Assembly: GCA_038502055.1 (NCBI GenBank)
Contig: JAXRKN010000040.1
Coordinates: 806,001-870,000 of the forward strand
From: Tanytarsus gracilentus
Lineage: Eukaryota > Arthropoda > Insecta > Diptera > Chironomidae
Length of the DNA stretch: 64,000 nt
Direction of reading: 5' to 3'
The notes under the pieces were generated by a model. It was given only the letters and a program-made list of their open reading frames with translations, made no database searches and had not been told where the DNA came from. Positions 28,356 through 37,978 of this stretch are shown here, in pieces. Within the stretch, counting starts at the first letter, position 1; each line of letters starts with the position of its first letter. The position numbers and the translations under genes were made by a program.

Positions 28356-28601
28356 ATGAAAGTTTTAATTATCGCAGTTATTTTATTAACTATAATTTCA
28401 ACGATACAAGCAACAATTTATTGTGCACTTTGTGCGAAAGGCGTTACAGTGGCAACGTGTGATTGTGGTTCGGGTGACGTTCCGGTGCCAAGCAGAATAG
28501 GATGGTGCTGTAATAAAGGGTATTCTATTTTGAACGAAAATAAAATATTAACTGCGATTACAGCAATTGTTATTTTAAAGTGGTGGATTAGGATGTTTTA
28601 A
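28356..28601 (+). CDS. small secreted Cys-rich peptide, unknown
   Basis: An 81-codon frame with a good signal peptide (about 1-19, cleavage after TIQA), then six Cys in CALC, CDC and WCC groups and a hydrophobic end. I do not recognise a family. A possible 44-bp intron (28520-28563, GTATTC to TTACAG) would replace the hydrophobic tail by a short end containing a seventh Cys and the residues CYFKVVD. That looks more like a secreted peptide, but 44 bp is shorter than any other intron found here (49 bp). AATAAA signals follow at about 28611 and 28638. Function unknown. Confidence 0.55.
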   Translation: MKVLIIAVILLTIISTIQATIYCALCAKGVTVATCDCGSGDVPVPSRIGWCCNKGYSILNENKILTAITAIVILKWWIRMF

Positions 28602-28889
28602 AATATTAAAATAAAAATATTCAACTTATTGTTCTAATAAAATAACTAGGATTCAAAAGAAAAATTGGTTTTTGTCGTGTATAAATAATTTATTGTCAAA
28701 CATACGTGTATGAAAAAAGTTTTTAAAAAACATTGCATTATAATGCATTAGAGTAAATTTTACGCAAAATTAATTTTGATCAAATGAATACAAGACATTT
28801 ATTCCCAAAAAACACATAAAAAAATTTATTGTATTTGCATTATCATTTTAAAATTCTCAATTAATGCACGAAGACAAATCATTTTTAAC
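28602..28889. other. spacer before the haemoglobin array
   Basis: AT-rich spacer containing the polyadenylation region of the small peptide gene. No gene seen. Confidence 0.5.
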
Positions 28890-28989
28890 TGATAAGAAGT
28901 CGTTGTCATGAGAAATTTGAGTGCCAAATTCTTTTGTTCATCTAGAAAAAAGTATAAAAACTGATCAAAAACTTTGTCTAAGCATCAGT
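28890..28989 (+). promoter_or_regulatory. promoter of G1
   Basis: TGATAA (28890) followed by AGTCGTTG, then ATTCTTTTGTTCAT (28928-28941), TATAAAA (28953-28959) and a TCAGT initiator (28985-28989). G2, G3 and G4 share the same order and spacing. Confidence 0.8.
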
Positions 28990-29025
28990 TTTATTCTTGA
29001 AACGAATCAACAAAGACATTCCAAA

Positions 29026-29511
29026 ATGAAATTCTTCGCAGTTCTCGCTTTGTGCATTGTTGGCGCTATCGCCTCTCCATTGACAGCTGATGAGGCTACC
29101 CTCGTCAAGAGCTCATGGGCTACAGTTAAGAACAAGGAAGTTGACATCCTCTTTAACTTCTTCGAGCAATACCCAGCCGCACAAGCCCGTTTCCCAGCAT
29201 TCGTTGGCAAGGACCTCGCTTCATTGAAAGACACTGCCAAATTTGCCACCCACGCCACCCGTATCGTCTCAGCCTTGTCAGAAGTCATTGAGCTCACTGG
29301 AAACGCTGCTGCCGCACCAGCTTTGACCACTGTCTTGACCACCTTGGGAAATGACCACAAGCGCCGTGGAATCCCAAAGGATTCTTTCGTTGATTTCGAA
29401 ACCGCCTTCATCTCATACCTTAAAGGTCAAGTTGCATGGGGTGACAATGTTGAGGCTGCCTGGACCAAGGCTTTCACCAACGCCTTCGAAGTCATCTACT
29501 CAGCTTATTAA
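29026..29511 (+). CDS. secreted haemoglobin G1
   Basis: Intronless, 161 residues. The signal peptide is about 1-16 and the mature chain starts SPLTADE. Key haem residues are Phe56 (CD1), His76 (E7, distal) and His111 (F8, proximal), so it should bind haem and O2 normally as an extracellular oxygen carrier of larval haemolymph. An in-frame upstream extension starts above the TATA box, so the ATG at 29026, 40 nt after the initiator, is the start. The N-half (EQYPAAQ, ASLKDT) resembles G7, while the half after helix E matches G2-G4 almost exactly; this mosaic suggests gene conversion. AATAAA at 29578. Confidence 0.96.
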   Translation: MKFFAVLALCIVGAIASPLTADEATLVKSSWATVKNKEVDILFNFFEQYPAAQARFPAFVGKDLASLKDTAKFATHATRIVSALSEVIELTGNAAAAPALTTVLTTLGNDHKRRGIPKDSFVDFETAFISYLKGQVAWGDNVEAAWTKAFTNAFEVIYSAY

Positions 29512-29583
29512 AAAGTTTAAACTGATCACTAACTCGGACTTAATGAAAATTAATTTTAAGTAGAATTTGCAATGGGAAATAAA

Positions 29584-30466
29584 ATTTCACACAAATCCCC
29601 TAAATTTAAATTTTTTATTCAAAATTAATATTTTTTTACAGTTTAATAAATTAAATGAAGTTAAAAAAAGATCCTTATAATATGTTTCTCATTATTTATT
29701 TAATTATTTACAAGAGTAATGCTTATTCGAAAAACAAATTTAGGATCATAATTTTGGGCTAAAATTTTTTGCTTCGATCAAATAAAACTGAAAATGTTAT
29801 AAATGAATTTATGAAAATTTACTAAGATAAATTACCCAAAGGTATGTTCAGCTATTAAACTAAAAAACATATAACAACACTGTTTAAAATTTTAAGAACA
29901 CGTTCTTAACAACTAATCAGCAATTAAACTAATTTTTTCTCTCTATATTACAGTTCATATGTTTTCCAGCTTAGGCATCAACTTAAAAAAATAGATTTTT
30001 TACTAAAAATTAAATTTGTTAGATTTCTGAAGAATTAAATTAAAATTTAAAAATGAGAGCCCAAAACTTATTGTTTACGAGGACGCACTGAATCTTCTTG
30101 AATAAATACTTGTTGAAAAAATAAAACATTATGCAACTTTTATAGCTAAACTTTGTGAAACACTTAAAATGTGAATTTAAGGAAAGTAGAATTTTTTTGA
30201 AAATCAGCCACCTGGAAACGAAAACATGCTGGATGAAAATATTAGAAAATTAAAAAATCCATGGAAAAATAATACCCTTAAATCTTGCAAAATTTGCTCT
30301 TTGTCATATCTAAAAATTTTATATCCTTTATTTTGGATATAAAATATAAACGACATAAATCGATACTCGCAAAATATTTATTTTAGTTTTATTATCTCAA
30401 CGGCAAGCGATTTAAATGTGTGCTTGTGGACTAAATTAAGAGAATACACGGAGAATATTTTAAAAC
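29584..30466. other. intergenic spacer G1-G2
   Basis: AT-rich spacer with no gene or element recognised. The first 60 bp after each of the two stop codons are nearly the same, part of the duplicated unit. Confidence 0.5.
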
Positions 30467-30570
30467 TGATAACGAGTCGTTGCTACACAAGAATATATTA
30501 GATGCCAAATTCTTTTGTTCATTTAGAAAAAAGTATAAAAACTGATCGCAAAGTTTGTCTAAGCATCAGT
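30467..30570 (+). promoter_or_regulatory. promoter of G2
   Basis: TGATAA (30467) with GAGTCGTTG, ATTCTTTTGTTCAT (30509-30522), TATAAAA (30534-30540) and TCAGT (30566-30570). The block is nearly identical to that of G3. Confidence 0.8.
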
Positions 30571-30606
30571 TTTATTCTTGAAACGAATCAACAAAGACAT
30601 TCCAAA

Positions 30607-31092
30607 ATGAAATTCTTCGCAGTTCTCGCTTTGTGCATCGTTGGCGCTATCGCCACTCCATTGACAGCTGATGAAGCTACCCTCGTCAAGGACTCATGGG
30701 CTAAAGTTAGCCACAACGAAGTTGACATCCTCGCTAACTTCTTTGAGAAATACCCAGGAGCACAAGCTCGTTTCCCAGCTTTCGTTGGCAAGGACCTCGC
30801 TGCCTTGAAAGACACTGCCAAATTCGCCACCCACGCCACCCGTATCGTCTCAGCCTTGTCAGAAGTTATTGAGCTCACTGGAAACGCTGCTGCCGCACCA
30901 GCTTTGACCACTGTCTTGACCACCTTGGGAAATGACCACAAGCGCCGTGGAATCCCAAAGGAATCTTTCGTTGATTTCGAAACTGCCTTCATCTCATACC
31001 TTAAAGGACAAGTTGCATGGGGTGATAATGTTGAGGCTGCCTGGACCAAGGCTTTCACCAACGCCTTCGAAGTCATCTACTCAGCTTATTAA
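30607..31092 (+). CDS. secreted haemoglobin G2
   Basis: Intronless, 161 residues, with signal peptide about 1-16, Phe56, His76 and His111. The mature N-terminus is TPLTADE, followed by KVSHNEVDIL and EKYPGAQ, shared with G3 and G4. Compared with G4 it differs only near the end (VAWGDN against VSWGNN). The leader and 3' UTR closely match G1 (AATAAA at 31159), so the duplicated unit includes regulatory and untranslated sequence. Confidence 0.96.
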   Translation: MKFFAVLALCIVGAIATPLTADEATLVKDSWAKVSHNEVDILANFFEKYPGAQARFPAFVGKDLAALKDTAKFATHATRIVSALSEVIELTGNAAAAPALTTVLTTLGNDHKRRGIPKESFVDFETAFISYLKGQVAWGDNVEAAWTKAFTNAFEVIYSAY

Positions 31093-31164
31093 AAAGTTTA
31101 AACTGATCACTAACTCGGACTTAATGAAAATTAATTTTAAGTAGAATTTGCAATGGGAAATAAA

Positions 31165-32232
31165 ATTTTACACAAATCCCCTAAATTTAAATTTTTTTAT
31201 TCAAAAATAATATTTTTTTACAGTTCACAACAATTAAAAAATTAAATAAAGATAATCTTAATTCAACCCACCAAACTAGGTAAAACTTATATACACGCGA
31301 ATGTATTTTCTCATATAAACATAAATCCTACAACATAAATTGTATATGAATTCAAATCTGACTAAAGATGTCAACAAACAAATATTTATTTGAAATTTGG
31401 TATTTTTGGCACTTTTTGGTGTAAACCCGAATACCAACAACATTTTTTAAATTGAATTGTTCTCATTTTTTTTTGTTTTGAAAACCACATCATAATATTT
31501 GAATTCCCTAAGTAATTCTCGAGTAAATTTGAAAAGTGCATAAGTTTTTTAATCGTTGTATTTTTTTTTTAATTTATGCAATAATTCATTCGAATTTATA
31601 AAAGGAAAGCAATGTTAGGAAAACTAACTCCAAATACTTAAATATATGTAGCACTTTTTAAAGAATTTTTCAAATTAAATTAATGCAAATCTTTCTTTAA
31701 AATAATTTCCCAAAACTTGTTTGCCACGTGTGAGTTTTGAAATAAATTTAAGATCTTGATTTTTATTTTGAACAAAGCTGGAAGTGCGTTTATGAAAATT
31801 AAATAAAATTCAATTGTAATGAATAATGAAAATTTACTAAAAAAGCTTTCTTAAGGTATCAAATTAAATTTAACAGCTAAAATAATTGATAGATGGAACA
31901 GATTAGTAGAAAGTTAAAAAGTTTTTGACGTTACTATTTTTTTACTTATTGGAATATTCAATTGGTCAGTTAAATATTTTATAGGAATTTTGTCATAGAT
32001 CGATTTTGGATTTCATTGAAAATCTCAAAACAAAAGAAAAGCAGAACTGTATAAACTAACAAATAATTGTTTCACTCACGAACTACATGAAGTTAATTGA
32101 GTAAAGCGAATCATTCAGCAAAAAAATTCTAAATTAAGTTGGAACCTCTAATATGAAGTCGATCAAGGAGTCGATCTAATTATGTGCTTGTATAGAAAAT
32201 TTAGAGAGTATACACGGAGAATTTTTCAAAAC
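31165..32232. other. intergenic spacer G2-G3
   Basis: About 1.07 kb of AT-rich spacer. Similarity to the G1-G2 spacer returns only near 32210, where the copied promoter block starts. No gene seen. Confidence 0.5.
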
Positions 32233-32337
32233 TGATAACGAGTCGTTGCTACACAAGAATATATTAGATGCCAAATTCTTTTGTTCATTTAGAAAAAAAG
32301 TATAAAAACTGATCGCAAAGTTTGTCTAAGCATCAGT
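32233..32337 (+). promoter_or_regulatory. promoter of G3
   Basis: TGATAA (32233) with GAGTCGTTG, ATTCTTTTGTTCAT (32275-32288), TATAAAA (32301-32307) and TCAGT (32333-32337). Confidence 0.8.
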
Positions 32338-32373
32338 TTTATTCTTGAAACGAATCAACAAAGACATTCCAAA

Positions 32374-32859
32374 ATGAAATTCTTCGCAGTTCTCGCTTTG
32401 TGCATCGTTGGCGCTATCGCCACTCCATTGACTTCAGAGGAAGCTACACTCGTCAAGGACTCATGGGCTAAAGTTAGCCACAACGAAGTTGACATCCTCG
32501 CTAACTTCTTCGAGAAATACCCAGGCGCACAAGCCCGTTTCCCAGCATTCGTTGGCAAGGACCTCGCTGCCTTGAAAGACACTGCCAAATTCGCCACCCA
32601 CGCCACCCGTATCGTCTCAGCCTTGTCAGAAGTCATTGAGCTCACTGGAAACGCTGCTGCCGCACCAGCTTTGACCACTGTCTTGACCACCTTGGGAAAT
32701 GACCACAAGCGTCGTGGAATTCCAAAGGAATCCTTTGTTGATTTCGAAACCGCCTTCATCTCATACCTTAAAGGTCAAGTTGCATGGGGTGACAATGTTG
32801 AGGCTGCCTGGACCAAGGCTTTCACCAACGCCTTCGAAGTCATCTACTCAGCTTATTAA
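32374..32859 (+). CDS. secreted haemoglobin G3
   Basis: Intronless, 161 residues, with Phe56, His76 and His111. It is a near copy of G2 and G4 except for residues 20-23: after PLT it reads SEE instead of ADE. The bases there (ACTTCAGAGGAAGCT) are identical to those of G5 and G6 and differ at several sites from G2, pointing to a short conversion tract. The 3' UTR also departs from that of G2 right after the stop and resembles G4 for about 15 bp. AATAAA at 32943. Confidence 0.96.
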   Translation: MKFFAVLALCIVGAIATPLTSEEATLVKDSWAKVSHNEVDILANFFEKYPGAQARFPAFVGKDLAALKDTAKFATHATRIVSALSEVIELTGNAAAAPALTTVLTTLGNDHKRRGIPKESFVDFETAFISYLKGQVAWGDNVEAAWTKAFTNAFEVIYSAY

Positions 32860-32948
32860 ACATTCGATAACTACTAGCAGATCACTAAATTAAACTTGTA
32901 AATGGAACTCTTTTTTAATTTAAGAAAAAATTTGCATTGAGAAATAAA

Positions 32949-33581
32949 TATGAATGAATAATTTTTATCTCTCTAAATTCAAAATTTAGTTTTTTTTAAA
33001 AAAAATTGTGTCCGTGAGTATACGAGACAAAATGTCCAATCTTACTGAAATTTGGATACTACTAATTGTGAAATGTCACCAGTTTTTTCACAATCCTCTA
33101 GTTCTTGATATTTAAATATATCAAAAGAATTTGAAATCTGATGCTTGATTGAAAATTTGTAGAAGCTTAAAGACTTAAAAATTTTAACCTATTAAAAGCT
33201 AAAATTCTAATTATTGTCTTGCTTAGTTCTTCTCTAAAAAATTAATTTTGCTTTTTTATTTTCATGTTGACATCTATTTCGATGAACTGACTCATCCGAC
33301 TTTTGACTTCAAATATTTTCACGATGTGTCTTCAAAACCTTAATTTTTTTATAGTTAATTTGTTCTGTGAATTTTCATCTGCACATCGTTCCGCACGAAC
33401 AGTTTAAAAAATCTTGAATTTTGATAATTTTCACATTTTTCTGGTTTCAATTCAAGCTGAATTAATTTTAATTATTAAAATGAAATTAGAATATTTCCAA
33501 TGTTTTATAACAGTTTATATTTTACTAACATTTAAATTTCAATACTTGTCTAATTGTTCTTTTAACTTAAAAGTTTTAAGT
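32949..33581. other. intergenic spacer G3-G4, left part
   Basis: AT-rich spacer; nothing recognised up to the retroposon at 33592. Confidence 0.5.
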
Positions 33582-33591
33582 AATTATTATT

Positions 33592-33784
33592 GATAATGAT
33601 AATGATAATAAAGGGTCGCCTCGCAAGTCTTTCAAAACGCAAACCAGCGCAGTTTCCGTCCTTACCGTAGTCCTCGCGTTGAACACGCTACGACTCAAGA
33701 ATTGCCGCTAGATGAATAAGGAAGATAACCCTATCCACCCGGCGATAGAATTACGCCAATTCGTGTTCTATAAAAGTTATAAGG
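33592..33784 (-). mobile_element. short retroposon (SINE or 5'-truncated LINE)
   Basis: A 193-bp block, clearly richer in GC than its surroundings, is flanked by a 10-bp direct repeat AATTATTATT (33582-33591 and 33785-33794). On the minus strand it ends in a short repeat tail of TTATCA units (33592-33612 region), as LINE or SINE 3' ends do. No coding frame is seen. Family unknown. Confidence 0.65.
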
Positions 33785-33794
33785 AATTATTATT

Positions 33795-34200
33795 TTATCA
33801 AGAACTAATTAATTTATAATTAAAGACCATCAGATGAGGGGGGGAGCTAGTTTAAATTTTTATCTTTATATACCTAAAATATAAAAATATAAAGAGAAAT
33901 ATAAAAATATAAATTTATTTAAAATATAAATTGATATTTTATATCTTTTTACTTTTTGTTTGTTTCTTAAAGACAAAAAAAAATCAGATGTTTAAATTTT
34001 TTTAAATAATTATTAAATGTTTTTATTTAAAACTTAACAAGTATTTTCATGAAAATGGAAAAGGAATTAAAAAAAAATTTGAATTAGCATAGTATAGAAA
34101 AATACGAATCAATTTTATATTCGCATTGTATTTTCAAAAATCACACAATTTAACTTAATCTAACTGATAACTGCTGCATACGAACTCAACAATATTAAAA
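33795..34200. other. intergenic spacer before G4
   Basis: AT-rich, with a run of TATAAAAATA-like repeats near 33870-33950. No gene seen. Confidence 0.5.
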
Positions 34201-34300
34201 TGATAATAAGGTCGTTGTTATGAGGCATAAGCATGACGAATTCTTTTGTTCATTTGGCAAATAGTATAAAAGTAAACCCCAAGTTTGTCTAATCATCAGT
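34201..34300 (+). promoter_or_regulatory. promoter of G4
   Basis: TGATAA (34201) with GGTCGTTG, ATTCTTTTGTTCAT (34240-34253), TATAAAA (34265-34271) and TCAGT (34296-34300). The sequence between motifs has diverged from G2 and G3, which makes the shared motifs more telling. Confidence 0.8.
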
Positions 34301-34336
34301 TCTATTCTTGAAACGAATCAACAAAGACATTCCAAA

Positions 34337-34822
34337 ATGAAATTCTTCGCAGTTCTCGCTTTGTGCATCGTTGGCGCTATCGCCACTCCATTGACAGCTG
34401 ATGAAGCTACCCTCGTCAAGGACTCATGGGCTAAAGTTAGCCACAACGAAGTTGACATCCTTGCTAACTTCTTCGAGAAATACCCAGGCGCACAAGCTCG
34501 TTTCCCAGCATTCGTTGGCAAGGACCTCGCTGCCTTGAAAGACACTGCCAAATTTGCCACCCACGCCACCCGTATCGTCTCAGCTTTGTCAGAAGTTATT
34601 GAGCTCACTGGAAACGCTGCTGCCGCACCAGCTTTGACAACCGTCTTGACCACCTTGGGAAATGACCACAAGCGTCGTGGAATTCCAAAGGAATCTTTCG
34701 TTGATTTCGAAACCGCCTTCATCTCATACCTTAAAGGACAAGTCTCATGGGGTAACAATGTTGAGGCTGCCTGGACCAAGGCTTTCACCAACGCCTTCGA
34801 AGTCATCTACTCAGCTTATTAA
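34337..34822 (+). CDS. secreted haemoglobin G4
   Basis: Intronless, 161 residues, with signal peptide about 1-16, Phe56, His76 and His111. It is almost identical to G2 but reads SWGNN in the GH-H region, where the rest of the group has AWGDN. The coding region is much more conserved than the flanks, as expected from conversion or selection after an older duplication. AATAAA at 34896. Confidence 0.96.
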   Translation: MKFFAVLALCIVGAIATPLTADEATLVKDSWAKVSHNEVDILANFFEKYPGAQARFPAFVGKDLAALKDTAKFATHATRIVSALSEVIELTGNAAAAPALTTVLTTLGNDHKRRGIPKESFVDFETAFISYLKGQVSWGNNVEAAWTKAFTNAFEVIYSAY

Positions 34823-35074
34823 ACATTCGATAACTACCAGGTTGGATTTAATGGAAATTGAAGAAATATAATTTTAAGTATATTTTGCAACGGGTAATAA
34901 AAATGTGATCAAATTCCCCTAAATTATTTTTTCAAATTACAATTTTGCATTTCAGCGATATCAAATCTATTTTTATTTGAGTGATTTAAGTCTTTTTACT
35001 AATTCAGAATTAGTGAAGATCATCGATGTAAAATTAAATTATTTCATTTTCAAGCTATTGCGGACATCACAATG

Positions 35075-37355
35075 CACAGTGGTGCAAGAATACCTCCAAT
35101 TTGTCCTTTAACCAAGATCCATAATTTAATGTAAAACAAAATTTTATTCACTTAATTGAACCTTCCTCTACAACATATCAAAAATTAGCAACTTTGAAGA
35201 CCGTTGGCCGCAAAAAGCTTTGAATGAGGTGCATATTAAAACTCAAAAATTACTATTTTTTTGAGTGGTCTAAATTTTTTTGAGAATATATAAAAACAAG
35301 ATTAAAATTTTTTTATTTAAGAAAAAAAGGGGGAGGAAAATAAAAAAGGTAAGCCTATTAATAGGAAGAAAGGAGAGCATAGGGAGTGGTGCAGCCATCT
35401 GCAGCCTGACGAATAAAAGATTTAAAAATGATCTATCCTTATTTTAATAAATTTAGGGTGTTTAAATATGTGGACGATTTCCGTTTTTTTGCCTTATTGG
35501 CTTTTGCGACCTCTTTAGGTACCAAAAAAAAAGTACCTTAAAATGGAGCTTATGTGTTTATCTTTATTGAGCACTTTGGAATTTTCATAATGGTTGTGGT
35601 TTTTGTTAAATAATACCGAACATTTATATTTGGACGATTTTTTGCTTTGGTTTTATAATTTTTATAAAAAAGGGGTATGATTTTAATTATAGTTTGGTAG
35701 GAAAATTGAGTATTTTTAAGCCATGCGTATGGATCAGGATATATAGTAAAAATTAAAAATTAAATTTTTTGGTTTAAAAATCACTTAAATTTATTGTAAA
35801 CCAATATTTTTTTTTATTTTTTGGAGTATACAACTAAGTGCTGAGGCAGTGGAATAAAAAATAAAATTATTAAACTATAAGAAACTAATATTATGAGTGA
35901 AGTGGAGTAGTGGATATATATAGGGCTTATCTAATAGGCAAGTTCTATTTTTTATTTTAGTAGGTTTATTTGAGTGGTATAAAGGTGAAAAGTAAAAGGG
36001 ATAGAAATGAGGAAAATAAAAAAAATAGAAGGGAATTTTAGGTGGTTTTTTGGGGGGGGCATTGAAATACTTAATGTTCTTAATATTATTAAAATATATA
36101 TTTGGGGTAGTTTGAACTGTTATGGCTTTTTTTGCATAGTACCAACGTCTGCTCAATGGTGGCTTTTAATAGCAGACAAGTGCTCTAGTGAAGGACGAAT
36201 ATATTTAATATGTACAGTATTTAATCTTAAATAAAAGAGAGGCTTTTTCATAATATAAGAAAATGGATGCTCAATAGTAGATAAAATATTGATAATCTCT
36301 GAAAAAATAGCCTCCAAAGGCTGTAAGCTGATCTGTTAGATGGGTTGCGTTGCCTCGCTATGTGAAAGCTCAACCCAAGCATATGTATATTGTTAGATAG
36401 GTTTTATAAGATGGTTAAGTCAATTAAATATTGCAAGTGGAGCAAATGATTTAGGGTGGCAAACATGATCCAAATAAAAGTCAGTAACAGCTAAACTATT
36501 CTAATGCTGTGTATTTTTAGTTTTTTGGTTTTTATAACTGCCTATTTAGGCAGTAAAAAATCCTTGGAACTATGGTCGATTTCAGACCAAGACATGTTTT
36601 TTTTTTCAAAAAATAAATTCCAATTGGTTCTTTGTTATACTCTAATCACGTCATTTCATCTCAATAATGATCCTTCAAGCAAAAAACATACGCTTTTTTT
36701 TAAATTATTTCCAACGTGCAAGCATGACTGCTTCAATTTTTTTGAATTTTAACAGACTTATTACCTCACATTTCCACTTAATTCATTTCAATTTTGATAA
36801 AATTTTTTAATTAAAGGTGTAAAAATGATGAAAAATTCATGGCCACCTTAACCAAAAAATCGTCCGAAATAATGAAGAAAAAATGTTCGACAATACGCAG
36901 GGAACAAAAACTTAATTTAGATGCACTAATGGGTCGAATAAAATCATGCAAAAAATGTTTTTTGTTAGAAGAGGAAAAACGCATCATTTTAAATTTTTCT
37001 CCCGTTAAAAAAAATTTATTTTTCAAGGTGAAAAAAATTATTGAAATAAAATTTTATAGTGTATAGAGAAAAGTTTATGGGGATTTTAAGCCATTCCGCA
37101 GCTTTAAATCTTAACGAGACCCACATCATTTTGTTACATTTTAAAAGTTCTTCAAATTTTATATAGATACTTTTAAGTTTAAGCGAACTTTTAAAAAGAT
37201 ATTGACGATCAAAAAATCGTCCGAAATAATGTCGTACGATTATTATGTTAAACTACCCTACTACGATTTCTATAAAATAATTTTTTAAAGCGTCAACCAA
37301 GAAATCATTGAAATTTTTTTATTGGACAAATTGGAGGTATTCTTGAACCACTGTG
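35075..37355. mobile_element. 2.28-kb DNA transposon with CACAGTG termini
   Basis: The ends are 32-bp inverted repeats with one mismatch (35075-35106 and 37324-37355), beginning CACAGTGGTGCAAGAATACC. Flanks carry the direct repeat CAATG (35070-35074 and 37356-37360). A 5-bp target duplication with CAC(A/T)-type ends is a Transib trait, and CACAGTG equals the RAG recombination heptamer, but Transib targets are usually GC-rich, so the family is an inference. A 22-bp direct repeat (36853-36874, 37210-37231) and inverted copies of its core GGACGATTTTTT (35632) lie inside. I see no transposase frame; the Lys-rich frame at 36839-37066 matches nothing I know. The segment 35341-36240 is strongly G-over-C skewed. 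Confidence 0.75.
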
Positions 37356-37360
37356 CAATG

Positions 37361-37978
37361 CCTAATTTAGTAGTAAAATGTTCATTTTCCATTATGGTTC
37401 TAGTTCATTTTCTTCACATTACAATATAATTCTCGAAAAGTTCTTAAAGTATTTAAAAAAGCTTGACTTGTACCAACAATATTGGAAATAATAATATTTC
37501 AGAGCTTTAATGTTTTCAGTTCATATTGCACCTTTACAAAAATTCCTTAAAACTTCAGGCAAGTGTTATTTATCTGATATAATTTAGCTTTAAATAAATT
37601 AATTATAAAAAAAATTAAAACATTTTTAATTCAGCAAAAACCAGTTCTTATTTTTTTCAAAACTCATTTAAACTAGTTGAAATGTTTTCGTAAATGAGCT
37701 TTATCGCTGACCACAAAGTCATCGTTGTCGTTAAAAAAAGTTTAATTGATAAACTTCATCGTTGAAGATTTTCAAATATATCTTATCATTTTAATAATGG
37801 GTTGTATTATCATCACAGCTAAACAGAGTTACATTCGTCTATTTAATATCATCATAATAACAAATAAATAAAAGCCGACCTTGAGCCGCAACTGAGCAAT
37901 CGATTTGCCGTGACGGAGTCTATACGCTCTTAATCAGTTGCTTTTAACTTGTCGATCGGATAGAAAGTTTTTCGTGAA
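37361..37978. other. upstream region of the first SLC17 gene
   Basis: AT-rich. A TCAGT initiator candidate stands at 37934-37938 (AATCAGTTGC), 41 nt before the start codon, with a TATA-like CTATAC about 15 bp before it that is too close to be a normal TATA box. Confidence 0.4.

Noticed and set aside
28921..29025. Upstream in-frame extensions of G1 and G2 starting at GTG or ATG
   Set aside because: They begin upstream of or at the TATA box and so cannot be in the normal mRNA; the signal peptide starts at the internal ATG.
30588..31076. Long antisense open frames (134-162 codons) opposite most globin genes
   Set aside because: They mirror the codon bias of the sense gene (few TTA, CTA and TCA codons in the relevant frame), recur in each copy, and show no protein features.
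35875..36156. Pro/Phe-rich minus-strand frame that looked like a mitochondrial protein
   Set aside because: I could not match it to any mitochondrial gene; the strand skew alone explains its composition. Kept only as a skew observation.
36839..37066. Lys-rich 75-codon frame
   Set aside because: Contains part of the element's 22-bp direct repeat and has no family signature; not listed as a gene.
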